Shown piece by piece: positions 17,137 to 24,834 of a stretch of DNA of 64,000 bases (the first letter of the stretch is position 1; each line of letters opens with the position of its first letter). Source of the DNA: Gemmatimonadaceae bacterium (GTDB lineage Bacteria > Gemmatimonadota > Gemmatimonadetes > Gemmatimonadales > Gemmatimonadaceae). A program made the position numbers and the translations under genes. The notes beneath the pieces were generated by a model. The model did no database searches. It saw only the letters and a program-made list of their open reading frames with translations, and had not been told where the DNA came from. The stretch is taken from contig JAIEMN010000003.1 of NCBI GenBank assembly GCA_019752115.1, positions 1 through 64,000 of the forward strand, read 5' to 3'.

Positions 17137-18900
17137 GTGTCGCCCTTGTCTCGCTGGATCCGCCCCCTGCTCGTTGCCCCCTGGCGCGCACTGCTGCCGG
17201 CGGTCGTGTTGGCCGCCTGCGCGCCGGCTGCCCGATCGCCTGACGCGTCGATGGCGACGCGCGGCGGGACCGGCGCCCGCGAACAGACTGCCGACCAGCA
17301 GGTCCATCATGTGCTCAATCGCCTCGCGTTTGGCGCCCGCCCGGGGGATGTGGAGACGGTTCGGGCCATAGGCGTGGACGCGTGGATCGAGCGGCAGCTG
17401 CACCCCGAACGCATCGACGATGCGGCGGTGGATCAGTTCCTCACCCAGTTTCAGGCGCTGTCGCTGACGGGCGCCCAGCTCCTCGAGATGTATCCGCCGC
17501 CGGCGCAGGCGCTGGCGCAACTCGCCCGCCGCGGGGGCGCCCCCACCGCCGAGGATTCGGCCAAGGTGCGCGAGCTCGGGCGACGCTCGACGGTGGCGCT
17601 TGGCGAGCTGGCGTCGAGCCGGGTGGCGCGCGCCGTGCTCTCCGAGCGCCAGCTCAACGAAGTGCTGGTGGATTTCTGGGAGAATCACTTCACCGTCTTT
17701 GCCGGCAAGGATCGGCTGCGCTACTTCCTGCCGGAGTACGAGGCGTCGGTCATTCGCCCGCATGCCATGGGCAAGTTCCGCGACCTGCTGGGCGCGGTGG
17801 CGAAGAGCCCGGCGATGCTGCTCTATCTCGACAACTGGCAGAGTGTGGCGGATAGCGGGCGTCCGGTGCTCGAGCCGATGAACCCCCGCATCGCGCGGCG
17901 ACGCGCGGCGGTGGTGCAACGGGTGGCCCAGCAGCGGCCGCAGCTCGCCGCGCTGGCCCAGCGCAAGCGCGGCCTCAATGAGAACTACGCCCGGGAGCTG
18001 ATGGAGCTGCACACGCTTGGCGTGGACGGGGGCTACACCCAGCAGGATGTGATCGAGGTCGCGCGGGCGCTCACCGGCTGGACGCTCGAACGGGGCGCCC
18101 AGGGGGGCGGGTTCGTGTTCCGGCCGCAGGTGCACGATGCCGGCGCGAAGGTGATCCTCGGACAGAAGTTCCCCGGAGGGCACGGCGAAGACGAGGGGGA
18201 ACGCGTCCTGGATCTGCTCGCGCGGCACCCCAAGACCGCGGAGTTCATCAGCACGAAGCTCGCCCGCCGCCTCGTGAGCGACACGCCGCCCCCGGCGCTG
18301 GTGCAGCGTGCGGCGGCGACGTTCCGCCGCACCGACGGCGACATCCGTGAGGTCGTCCGCACCATCATCACGAGTCCGGAGTTCTTCTCGGCGAGCGCGT
18401 ACCGCAGCAAGGTGAAGAGCCCGTTCGAACTGGTGACGAGCGCGCTGCGCACCATGAACGCCGCCCCCGATCCGACGCCCCGCACCGCGCAGCTCGTAAA
18501 CCGGCTCGGACAACCGCTCTTTGGCCATCAGGCGCCCAATGGGTATCCGGAGACGGGCGACGCGTGGATGAACACCGGCGCGATCCTCAACCGCATCAAC
18601 TTCGGGCTGTCGGTCGCGAGCGGGCGCGTCCCCGGGGTGAAGCTGGTCGACTGGGCACCAGCGAAGTCGCTGAACGGGCTCCCGCGCGATCAGCAGGTGG
18701 ATGGCGTCATTCGCACGGTCCTGGGCGGCGATGCATCCGCGGATACGCGACAGGTGCTGCTCACCGGAACCAATCCGTTTCTGGCTACGCGCGCCGCCGG
18801 CGATTCCCTCGCCCCGGTGCTCGGTCCAGCCAAGCCAGCCAGCGGGCTGGCCCAAATCGTGGGGCTCGCTCTGGGCGCGCCCGAATTTCAGCGGCGCTGA
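17137..18900 (+). CDS. DUF1800 family lipoprotein
   Basis: 587 residues. A GTG start is preceded by GAGGAG. The N-terminus has a basic/hydrophobic signal ending in the lipobox LAAC, so the protein should be lipid-anchored outside the inner membrane. The DUF1800 pattern follows: HHVLNRLAFGARPGDVE, LNEVLVDFWENHFTVF, GLNENYARELMELHTLGVDGGYTQQDV and WTLE. The function of the family is unknown. It is regularly found with DUF1501 proteins, as here, where the next gene starts 16 bases downstream. Confidence 0.85.
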   Translation: MSPLSRWIRPLLVAPWRALLPAVVLAACAPAARSPDASMATRGGTGAREQTADQQVHHVLNRLAFGARPGDVETVRAIGVDAWIERQLHPERIDDAAVDQFLTQFQALSLTGAQLLEMYPPPAQALAQLARRGGAPTAEDSAKVRELGRRSTVALGELASSRVARAVLSERQLNEVLVDFWENHFTVFAGKDRLRYFLPEYEASVIRPHAMGKFRDLLGAVAKSPAMLLYLDNWQSVADSGRPVLEPMNPRIARRRAAVVQRVAQQRPQLAALAQRKRGLNENYARELMELHTLGVDGGYTQQDVIEVARALTGWTLERGAQGGGFVFRPQVHDAGAKVILGQKFPGGHGEDEGERVLDLLARHPKTAEFISTKLARRLVSDTPPPALVQRAAATFRRTDGDIREVVRTIITSPEFFSASAYRSKVKSPFELVTSALRTMNAAPDPTPRTAQLVNRLGQPLFGHQAPNGYPETGDAWMNTGAILNRINFGLSVASGRVPGVKLVDWAPAKSLNGLPRDQQVDGVIRTVLGGDASADTRQVLLTGTNPFLATRAAGDSLAPVLGPAKPASGLAQIVGLALGAPEFQRR

Positions 18901-18916
18901 GCGCCGGAGCTGATCG

Positions 18917-20194
18917 ATGAATCGCCGAGTCTTTCTCAAGGGTGGCGCGCTGTCGCTGGTGACCTTGGGGTTGTCCCCGAGCTTTCTCAAGCGCACGGCC
19001 TTTGCCATGGACCTGCCGCGCGCCGCGCGCGGCAAGACGCTGATCGTGCTCTTCCAGCGCGGCGCGGCCGATGCGCTGAACGTGGTGATCCCGTTTGGTG
19101 ATCGCGGCTACTACGCGGCGCGCCCGCAACTCGCGATTGGTTCACCGGCGCGCGCGAACGGCGCGGTCGGGGCGATCGATCTCGACGGATTCTTCGGTTT
19201 GCATCCGGCGCTTTCAAGCTTCAAGCCGCTCTGGGATCGCGGGCTGCTCGTGCCGATTCACGCCGTGGGGAGCCCGAGTGCGACCCGATCGCATTTCGAC
19301 GCCCAGGACTACATGGAGACGGGCACGCCGGATCGCAAAGGCACGAGCGATGGGTGGCTCAATCGCTACCTCGCCGTGCAGGGGACGTGTGAAGCCTGTA
19401 CGCCCGCCAGCAAGTCGGCGCCCTTCCGTGCCGTGGCGATGAGCGCGCAGACCCCGCGCATTCTCGGCGGCAACGCCCCCGTCGTGGCGATGAACTCGAT
19501 CGACGAGTTTTCGATTCGCTCGGCCGGCAGCGACGCCGAGCGGCGGCTCGAGGCCCTCTATCGCACCGGTAATGCCGATCTCGTGCACGGCAGCGGCAGC
19601 GAGATGTTCGAAGCGCTCAAGGTGCTCAAGGCGGCCAACCCGCAGCAGTACACGCCACAGAACGGTGCCGTGTACCCGCGCAGCGAGTTCGGCAACCGCC
19701 TGCTGCAGATCGCCCAGCTCATCAAGGCGGGCGTGGGGCTCGAAGTGGCCTTCGCCGATATCGGCGGGTGGGACACGCACGTCAATCAGGGGGGCGCGCA
19801 GGGGCAGCTGGCCAATCGGCTCACCGACTTCTCGTCGTCCATTGCCGCGCTGGTGACCGACCTGGGCGATCGCATGGAGGACGTCGTGATTCTCACCTGC
19901 AGCGAATTCGGGCGCACGGTGCGGCAGAACGGCACCGGCGGCACCGATCACGGGCATGCAGGCGCGATGTTCGTGATCGGTGGATCGCTCGGCGCGTCGA
20001 AGCGGGTGCTCGGTCGGTGGCCGGGGCTCGCCCCCGAGCAGCTCTACGAAGGGCGCGATCTCGCGCTGACCACCGACTTCCGTGCGGTGTTCAGCGAGGT
20101 GGTGTCCCGCCACCTGGGCGGGGCGCAGGTGGACGCGGTGTTTCCGGGCTACGCCGGCGCGCCTCGCGAGTGGCTTGGCGTACTGCGCGCATGA
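18917..20194 (+). CDS. DUF1501 family protein, Tat-exported
   Basis: 425 residues. The N-terminus MNRRVFLKGGALSLVTLGLS is a twin-arginine signal, implying export in folded form. The DUF1501 core is seen in KTLIVLFQRGAADALNVVIPFGD, FADIGGWDTHVNQGGAQGQLANR and ILTCSEFGRTVRQNGTGGTDHGHAG, which resembles a sulfatase/alkaline-phosphatase-like fold with His/Asp metal ligands. Activity unproven. It partners the DUF1800 lipoprotein. Its last 104 bases overlap the convergent PBP1A gene. Confidence 0.85.
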   Translation: MNRRVFLKGGALSLVTLGLSPSFLKRTAFAMDLPRAARGKTLIVLFQRGAADALNVVIPFGDRGYYAARPQLAIGSPARANGAVGAIDLDGFFGLHPALSSFKPLWDRGLLVPIHAVGSPSATRSHFDAQDYMETGTPDRKGTSDGWLNRYLAVQGTCEACTPASKSAPFRAVAMSAQTPRILGGNAPVVAMNSIDEFSIRSAGSDAERRLEALYRTGNADLVHGSGSEMFEALKVLKAANPQQYTPQNGAVYPRSEFGNRLLQIAQLIKAGVGLEVAFADIGGWDTHVNQGGAQGQLANRLTDFSSSIAALVTDLGDRMEDVVILTCSEFGRTVRQNGTGGTDHGHAGAMFVIGGSLGASKRVLGRWPGLAPEQLYEGRDLALTTDFRAVFSEVVSRHLGGAQVDAVFPGYAGAPREWLGVLRA

Positions 20195-22394
20195 CCTCGG
20201 CGGCCACGTCACGGGTGATCATGCGCGCGCGATCATTGGCGTGCGCCGCCTGCAGCGCCTCATCTACAATCGCGCCGACGATCTCGGGGGGCTCAGGGGG
20301 CTCGGGCGGATCCCAATCGGGCGGATTGGCCTCGCGCATCGCGAACCACTGATCGTCTTCGCACGCGCCCTTGGGGGCCGTGCCGAGCTTGAAGTACTCG
20401 CGCCGCGACGGACCGCACCAGTCGCTGGCGAGCTTGCCGGTCCCGATATCGATCTGCCGCGATTCGATGCCTGGCGGTGGCATCCAGGGCGCGTCCTCCT
20501 CGGGGCTGTGCCATCCGTCGCGCAGAAAGCGCGCCCACTGCGGGGCTGCGAGGCGGCCACCGCTGGCGTTGCCGCCAAGCGGCGTCGGCGCGTCGGCGCC
20601 GAACCAGATGCTGGCGACGAGGGTGGGGGTATAGCCCACGAACCAGACGTCGGTGCCATCGTTGGTGGTGCCGGTCTTGCCGGCGACCGGCCCGCGAATG
20701 CCAGCGGAACGCACGGCGTAGCCGGTGCCGTGATCCACGACCCCCTGCAGCAGCGACGTGACGAGAAAGGCATCAGGCGCCTCGAGCACCTGACTCGACG
20801 TGGCCGGTGGGCGTTGCCAGAGCACGCGGCCGAAGGGATCCTCCACCTTCTCCACGAGATACGGCGTGATGCGCCGGCCCCCGTTGGCGAACGGGGCGTA
20901 GGCCGTGGTGAGCTCCACGGGCGTCACCGCTCCGGCGCCGAGCGCGAGCGCCGGCACATCGGGCAAATCGGAGGCGATGCCCTGCGCGTGCGCCAGCGCG
21001 ACGATGCGGGACATGCCCACGTCGCGACTGAGGCGCACGGTGGCGGCGTTGGCCGATCGGGCGAGGGCATCGCGCATGGTGATGCGACCGGCGTATTCGT
21101 CGCCGTAGTTCGCCGGACGCCAGACTGTGCGACCAGCCCCGATCTCGACCGGTTCGTCTTCGATCATGCTGGCCGGCGTGAAGCCCTGCTGCAACGCCGC
21201 CGCGTACACGAAGGGCTTGAAGGTGGAGCCCGGCTGCCGGCGCGCGCGCAGCGCGCGATTGAAGCCGCGCCGTTCCATGCGGCGGCCACCGACGATCGCG
21301 CGCACGGCACCGGTGAAGGGATCGATCGCGACGAGGGCGCCCTGCGTGCGCGCCGCGCCGTCCAGATCGTCGCCGTTCCAACGGCGCTCCTCATCGATAG
21401 CGGCAGCGCCGACCGCCACGGTGCGTTCCGCCGCGAGCTGCGCGCGACGATCGATCGTGCTCCACACGCGGAGCTGCCCATCGTTGAGCGCCGGCGGAAT
21501 GACGCCGACCTCGCGCAGAGAGTCGAGCGTCACCCGCACCGCCTCGACCGCCCAGGAATCGGCATTGCGCGTGGAGGTCCATTCGGCGCGGACGATCTTG
21601 AGCGGCGCGCGGCGCGCCGTCGCGACTGCGGCCGCTGAGGCGACCTGCTCCCGCTCGAGGACCTCCAGCACCACGGCCCGCCGCAGCAGAGCCTTGCGGC
21701 GATCGTTCCGCGGCGAATAACTCGAGGGCGCCTTGGGCAACCCGGCGAGCATGGCCGCCTCGGCCAGCGACAACTCGCCGACGCGCTTGCCGAAGAGATC
21801 GTGACTCGCGGCTTCCACGCCATACACGCCATTACCGAGGTAGATGGCGTTCAGATAGCGCTCGAGAATGTCGTCCTTGCTGAGCGCCTGCTCGAGCAAC
21901 ATGGCAAAGCGCCATTCGAGGAACTTGCGCCCCCAGCTGCGCTCGCTCGCGCGGTTCCCCAGAAAGACGTTGCGGGCGAGCTGCATGGTGATGGTGCTGG
22001 CCCCTTCGCGCACGCCGCCGGCGCGCACATTGCTGACCAGCGCGCGCGCGACGCCGCGCCAATCGACGCCGTGGTGCTCGCGAAAGCGGCGGTCTTCGAC
22101 GGCGATGAACGCGGCGCGCACGTGCGCCGGCACCCGAGCGAGCGGCACATTGACGCGGCGTACCGGCGCCAGCGCGCTGACGAGCGCACTGTCGCGCCCG
22201 AGCAGCGCGCCGCCCTCGGTCGGGCGCCACGCGCGCAGCTCGGTGGTGGTGGGGCACCCCTGCCACCCGCATGACCACCACCAACTCGCGGTCGTGCAGG
22301 CGCCCGCCACCAGCAGGGCGAGCGCATACCGTGATGCGCGCCGCCAGCGATGGCTCCGTGGTGCGGGCGCCGATGCGTTAGCTTCCCCGGACAT
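20091..22394 (-). CDS. Penicillin-binding protein 1A, bifunctional
   Basis: 767 residues, a class A PBP that polymerises and cross-links peptidoglycan. One membrane helix (ASRYALALLVAGACTTASWWW) precedes the GT51 domain, with catalytic Glu100 in EDRRFREHHGVDW and RYLNAIYLGNGVYGVEAAS. The transpeptidase has Ser390 in STFK, SAN in the SxN position and Lys573 in KTGT. The C-terminal tail is Pro/Arg-rich and low-complexity, and its end overlaps the convergent DUF1501 gene by 104 bases. The ATG at 22394 is chosen; the frame extends to 22436 but would run into the divergent deacetylase start. Confidence 0.92.
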   Translation of the reverse strand: MSGEANASAPAPRSHRWRRASRYALALLVAGACTTASWWWSCGWQGCPTTTELRAWRPTEGGALLGRDSALVSALAPVRRVNVPLARVPAHVRAAFIAVEDRRFREHHGVDWRGVARALVSNVRAGGVREGASTITMQLARNVFLGNRASERSWGRKFLEWRFAMLLEQALSKDDILERYLNAIYLGNGVYGVEAASHDLFGKRVGELSLAEAAMLAGLPKAPSSYSPRNDRRKALLRRAVVLEVLEREQVASAAAVATARRAPLKIVRAEWTSTRNADSWAVEAVRVTLDSLREVGVIPPALNDGQLRVWSTIDRRAQLAAERTVAVGAAAIDEERRWNGDDLDGAARTQGALVAIDPFTGAVRAIVGGRRMERRGFNRALRARRQPGSTFKPFVYAAALQQGFTPASMIEDEPVEIGAGRTVWRPANYGDEYAGRITMRDALARSANAATVRLSRDVGMSRIVALAHAQGIASDLPDVPALALGAGAVTPVELTTAYAPFANGGRRITPYLVEKVEDPFGRVLWQRPPATSSQVLEAPDAFLVTSLLQGVVDHGTGYAVRSAGIRGPVAGKTGTTNDGTDVWFVGYTPTLVASIWFGADAPTPLGGNASGGRLAAPQWARFLRDGWHSPEEDAPWMPPPGIESRQIDIGTGKLASDWCGPSRREYFKLGTAPKGACEDDQWFAMREANPPDWDPPEPPEPPEIVGAIVDEALQAAHANDRARMITRDVAAEVMRAVRQATREARRRSPETPRPPAPRPGGGTPPR

Positions 22395-22428
22395 CACTTT
22401 CCCGTCTGACTCTTTGCCGTCCGATCGC

Positions 22429-23490
22429 GTGTCCAAGGCTGTTCAGCTGTGCACTGTTCGTACCGCCCGCCGGGGTTGGCCGGTGGTGGCTGGTCTTTTG
22501 ATGGCGTCACTGGGGCAAATGGTTGCCACCCCGGCGCACGCCACCCCGAGCCCTCTCGTACGTATGTCGGGGCGGCAAAGTGCCACGCCCGCACCGACGC
22601 AGCCGCCGGCAGGCCCGCGGACACCCAACGAGCTGGGCCGTATTCCCATCGTCGAATGGCATCAGGTGGTGGATGCCGACGGGTCGTACAAAGTCTCGCG
22701 GGAGCGCTTCAAGGCGGAACTCGCCGAGCTGTACAAGCGGGATTACGTGCCGGTGAACCTGTCGGAGATTCTCGACAAGCGGATCGATCTGCCGGCCGGG
22801 AAGTCGCCGGTGCTGTTCACCTTCGATGACGCCTCGCCAAGCCAGTTCCGCTATCTGGAGAAGAACGGTCAGCTGGTGGTGGATCCGTCGAGTGCGGTGG
22901 GTATTCTGCTCGACTTCATCAAGTCGCATCCCGGTTGGAAGGCGAAGGGGCTCTTCTGCATGCTCCCGGCAGCGGCGCAGGGGCACGCGTTCTTTGGCGA
23001 GAAGGGCATCGACGGCCAGAAGAGCGAGTGGCGCCTGAAGAAGGTGCAGTTCCTGCACGCGCAGGGCTTCGAGCTGTGCAACCACACCCTGTGGCACGCA
23101 CAGCTCAACAAGTATCCCGACGCCGTGGTGCAGGAGCAGCTCGCGCGCGGCGCGATGGCGATCGACAGCGCCGTGCCGGGCTACAAGATCCGCGGCATGG
23201 CCTTGCCGTACGGCCTGTGGCCCAAGAACCGGGCGCTCGCCTTCAGCGGCGCGTGGTACGACAAGAAGGCGAAGCGCGAAGTGCGGTACAGCAACGAGGC
23301 CGTCTTCGAAGTCGCCGGCGGGCCGGCGCGCAGCCCCTACGATCCGCAGTTCAATCCGCGCTCCCTGCCGCGCGTGCCGCTGCAGGGGGGCACGAAGCTG
23401 ACGCCCACGCTGGACGCGATGGACAAGGCGGGACCGCTGGCGCGGTATGTGTCGGACGGGGACCCGAAGACGGTGGCGAAGGGGAAATAG
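22429..23490 (+). CDS. Polysaccharide deacetylase family protein
   Basis: 353 residues. A GTG start gives a signal peptide (RTARRGWPVVAGLLMASLGQ to PAHA), so the protein is exported. The NodB-like domain has the metal-binding FTFDDASPSQ motif and the NHTLWHA (H-T-x-x-H) motif, as in carbohydrate esterase family 4. Such enzymes remove acetyl groups from chitin, peptidoglycan or exopolysaccharide. The divergent neighbour is PBP1A, so a cell-wall role is plausible but inferred. There is no in-frame ATG before the signal peptide. Confidence 0.86.
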   Translation: MSKAVQLCTVRTARRGWPVVAGLLMASLGQMVATPAHATPSPLVRMSGRQSATPAPTQPPAGPRTPNELGRIPIVEWHQVVDADGSYKVSRERFKAELAELYKRDYVPVNLSEILDKRIDLPAGKSPVLFTFDDASPSQFRYLEKNGQLVVDPSSAVGILLDFIKSHPGWKAKGLFCMLPAAAQGHAFFGEKGIDGQKSEWRLKKVQFLHAQGFELCNHTLWHAQLNKYPDAVVQEQLARGAMAIDSAVPGYKIRGMALPYGLWPKNRALAFSGAWYDKKAKREVRYSNEAVFEVAGGPARSPYDPQFNPRSLPRVPLQGGTKLTPTLDAMDKAGPLARYVSDGDPKTVAKGK

Positions 23491-23494
23491 GGAC

Positions 23495-23908
23495 TCAGGA
23501 CGTGCCCGCTCGCATGCGCTCGCAGTCGTCCCATCGGTCCACCGCGCGACGCAGGTGGGGGATGACGATGCTGCCGCCGACGATGAGGCCGATGCTCAGC
23601 GTTTCGAACATCTCGTCGCGCGTGACGCCCTCTTCGGCGCAGCGGACGATGTGATACGTGATGCAGTCGTCGCAGCGCAGCACGAGTGAGGCGACGAGGC
23701 CGAGCAGTTCCTTCGTCTTGACCGAGAGCGCCCCGCCTTCGTACGCGCGGCCATCGAGATTGAAGAAGCGATTGATGACGAGATTGTTCTCGCCGAGGAT
23801 GCGCGTGTTCATGCGCTCGCGGAACTGACGGAACTCGGCGAGGGCGGCGCTTTCGCCGGGGGCGGCGTCGCCCATGCTCGCGTGATCGTGCGGGGGACCG
23901 TCAGTCAT
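23495..23908 (-). CDS. AhpD/carboxymuconolactone decarboxylase-like protein
   Basis: 137 residues. The CMD domain shows LRCDDCITYHIVRCAEEG, with the redox CxxC (CDDC) and downstream His of AhpD-type alkylhydroperoxidases, and a typical C-terminal helix pair. Likely an antioxidant or disulfide reductase-like protein; the physiological partner is unknown. The ATG at 23908 shares one base with the stop of the preceding TPR gene, so the two are coupled. Confidence 0.85.
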   Translation of the reverse strand: MTDGPPHDHASMGDAAPGESAALAEFRQFRERMNTRILGENNLVINRFFNLDGRAYEGGALSVKTKELLGLVASLVLRCDDCITYHIVRCAEEGVTRDEMFETLSIGLIVGGSIVIPHLRRAVDRWDDCERMRAGTS

Positions 23909-24501
23909 CAAAACGTGTAGTTGCGGAGCGTGGTGAGCGCGGTTTCGAGCGCGGCGCGCTGTTCAGCGGTGGGCGAGTTCGCCCAGAGGTCTTCGTAGGC
24001 GCTGATCGCCATCGCCAGCGCTTCCTTGTCGTGCTCGGCGGCGGCGAGCGACGCGGCATTGTCAGCGAGCGCGGCCTTGGCGAGCAGATCATCGGGAAAG
24101 CGCTGCGTCACCTGCAGCCAGCGCACGGTGCGATCGCGCTGATTGCCTTCGGTGAGCGCCCACAGATGCCAGGCCCCGCGATTGGCGGGGTCGACGGCCA
24201 GTGCGCGACTGGCCAGCTCGCCGACGAGCTCGGGGCCGCGACCGGAGAGCCAGTAGGCGTTGGCGAGAATGACGAGGGCCCGCGCGTTGGTCGGCTGGTC
24301 GTCGACCACCTTCTCATAGAGGGGGCCGGCCACCTCGGGCATGTGCAGCCAGGGTTCGGCGGCGGCGACGAGGGCATCGGGCATGGCGCCGTCACGCAGG
24401 TGGTGCAGGCGTTCCATGAGCGCGCCCACGTTACCGGAGGCTTCATACGCGGCGATGGCGTCGGCCAGCGCCGCGGGGAGGTCGATCGGAGGAGCAATCA
24501 T
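23908..24501 (-). CDS. TPR-like helical repeat protein
   Basis: 197 residues, no signal peptide. Several degenerate tetratricopeptide-type helix pairs are visible (for example LVILANAYWLSGRGPELVGELASRAL and LAKAALADNAASLAAAEHDKEAL). Likely a cytosolic protein-protein interaction scaffold. First gene of a two-gene unit with the AhpD-like protein, and divergent from the probable SRP RNA. Confidence 0.7.
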   Translation of the reverse strand: MIAPPIDLPAALADAIAAYEASGNVGALMERLHHLRDGAMPDALVAAAEPWLHMPEVAGPLYEKVVDDQPTNARALVILANAYWLSGRGPELVGELASRALAVDPANRGAWHLWALTEGNQRDRTVRWLQVTQRFPDDLLAKAALADNAASLAAAEHDKEALAMAISAYEDLWANSPTAEQRAALETALTTLRNYTF

Positions 24502-24521
24502 GGCGTTAAAGCTAGAGGAAT

Positions 24522-24645
24522 CGGGGTTGCGCGGCAGCGTCGGTGGGGCAATACTCCGAGTGGATCACTGCGGGGCCCTGCCATGAAGGAAGCAGCGGCT
24601 CCACGCGCGCCCGCCGTATGACGCGGGCCGTTCGCTCGGACGGAT
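24522..24645 (+). ncRNA. ffs: Probable signal recognition particle RNA (4.5S-like)
   Basis: Positions 24588-24596 read GGAAGCAGC, the hallmark of SRP RNA helix 8, preceded by a CC-AUGAA-GG hairpin tip. The flanks fold into a rod. GGGGCC (24571-24576) pairs with GGCUCC. GGUGGGGC (24542-24549) pairs with GCCCGCC, GCGUC with GACGC, and CGGC with GCCG. The 5' symmetric-loop sequence differs from the common CAGG. The ends are approximate. The RNA would bind Ffh and direct membrane-protein synthesis. No protein gene overlaps. Confidence 0.68.
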
Positions 24646-24790
24646 CTCCTTTCCCCGTCCTGAGCAGTCCGCAATCCCCGCGCACTCGCGCACCGCTATC
24701 GCGCATCGCCATCGCGCCACGCACTCCCGCGTTACCCCGACGCCCGTTCGCGGGCCTCGCTTCGCTGTGCCGTCCCATGCGTTACCGCGC

Positions 24791-24804
24791 CGTCCGATCG
24801 GACG
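24791..24804. promoter_or_regulatory. Perfect 14-base palindrome before rho
   Basis: CGTCCGATCGGACG is a perfect palindrome 30 bases ahead of the rho start codon. A related half-site occurs near 24635 (GCTCGGACGG). It may be an operator or part of a rho leader; symmetry and position are the only support. Confidence 0.35.
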
Positions 24805-24834
24805 AGCGCCTTCAGTACCACTCGCAGTAGTCGA

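Larger units (their letters stand above)
24502..24834. other. 333-base stretch without a protein gene
   Basis: No protein gene is supported. The left half holds the probable SRP RNA. The right half must carry the rho promoter and leader and contains the 14-base palindrome at 24791-24804. Confidence 0.6.
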
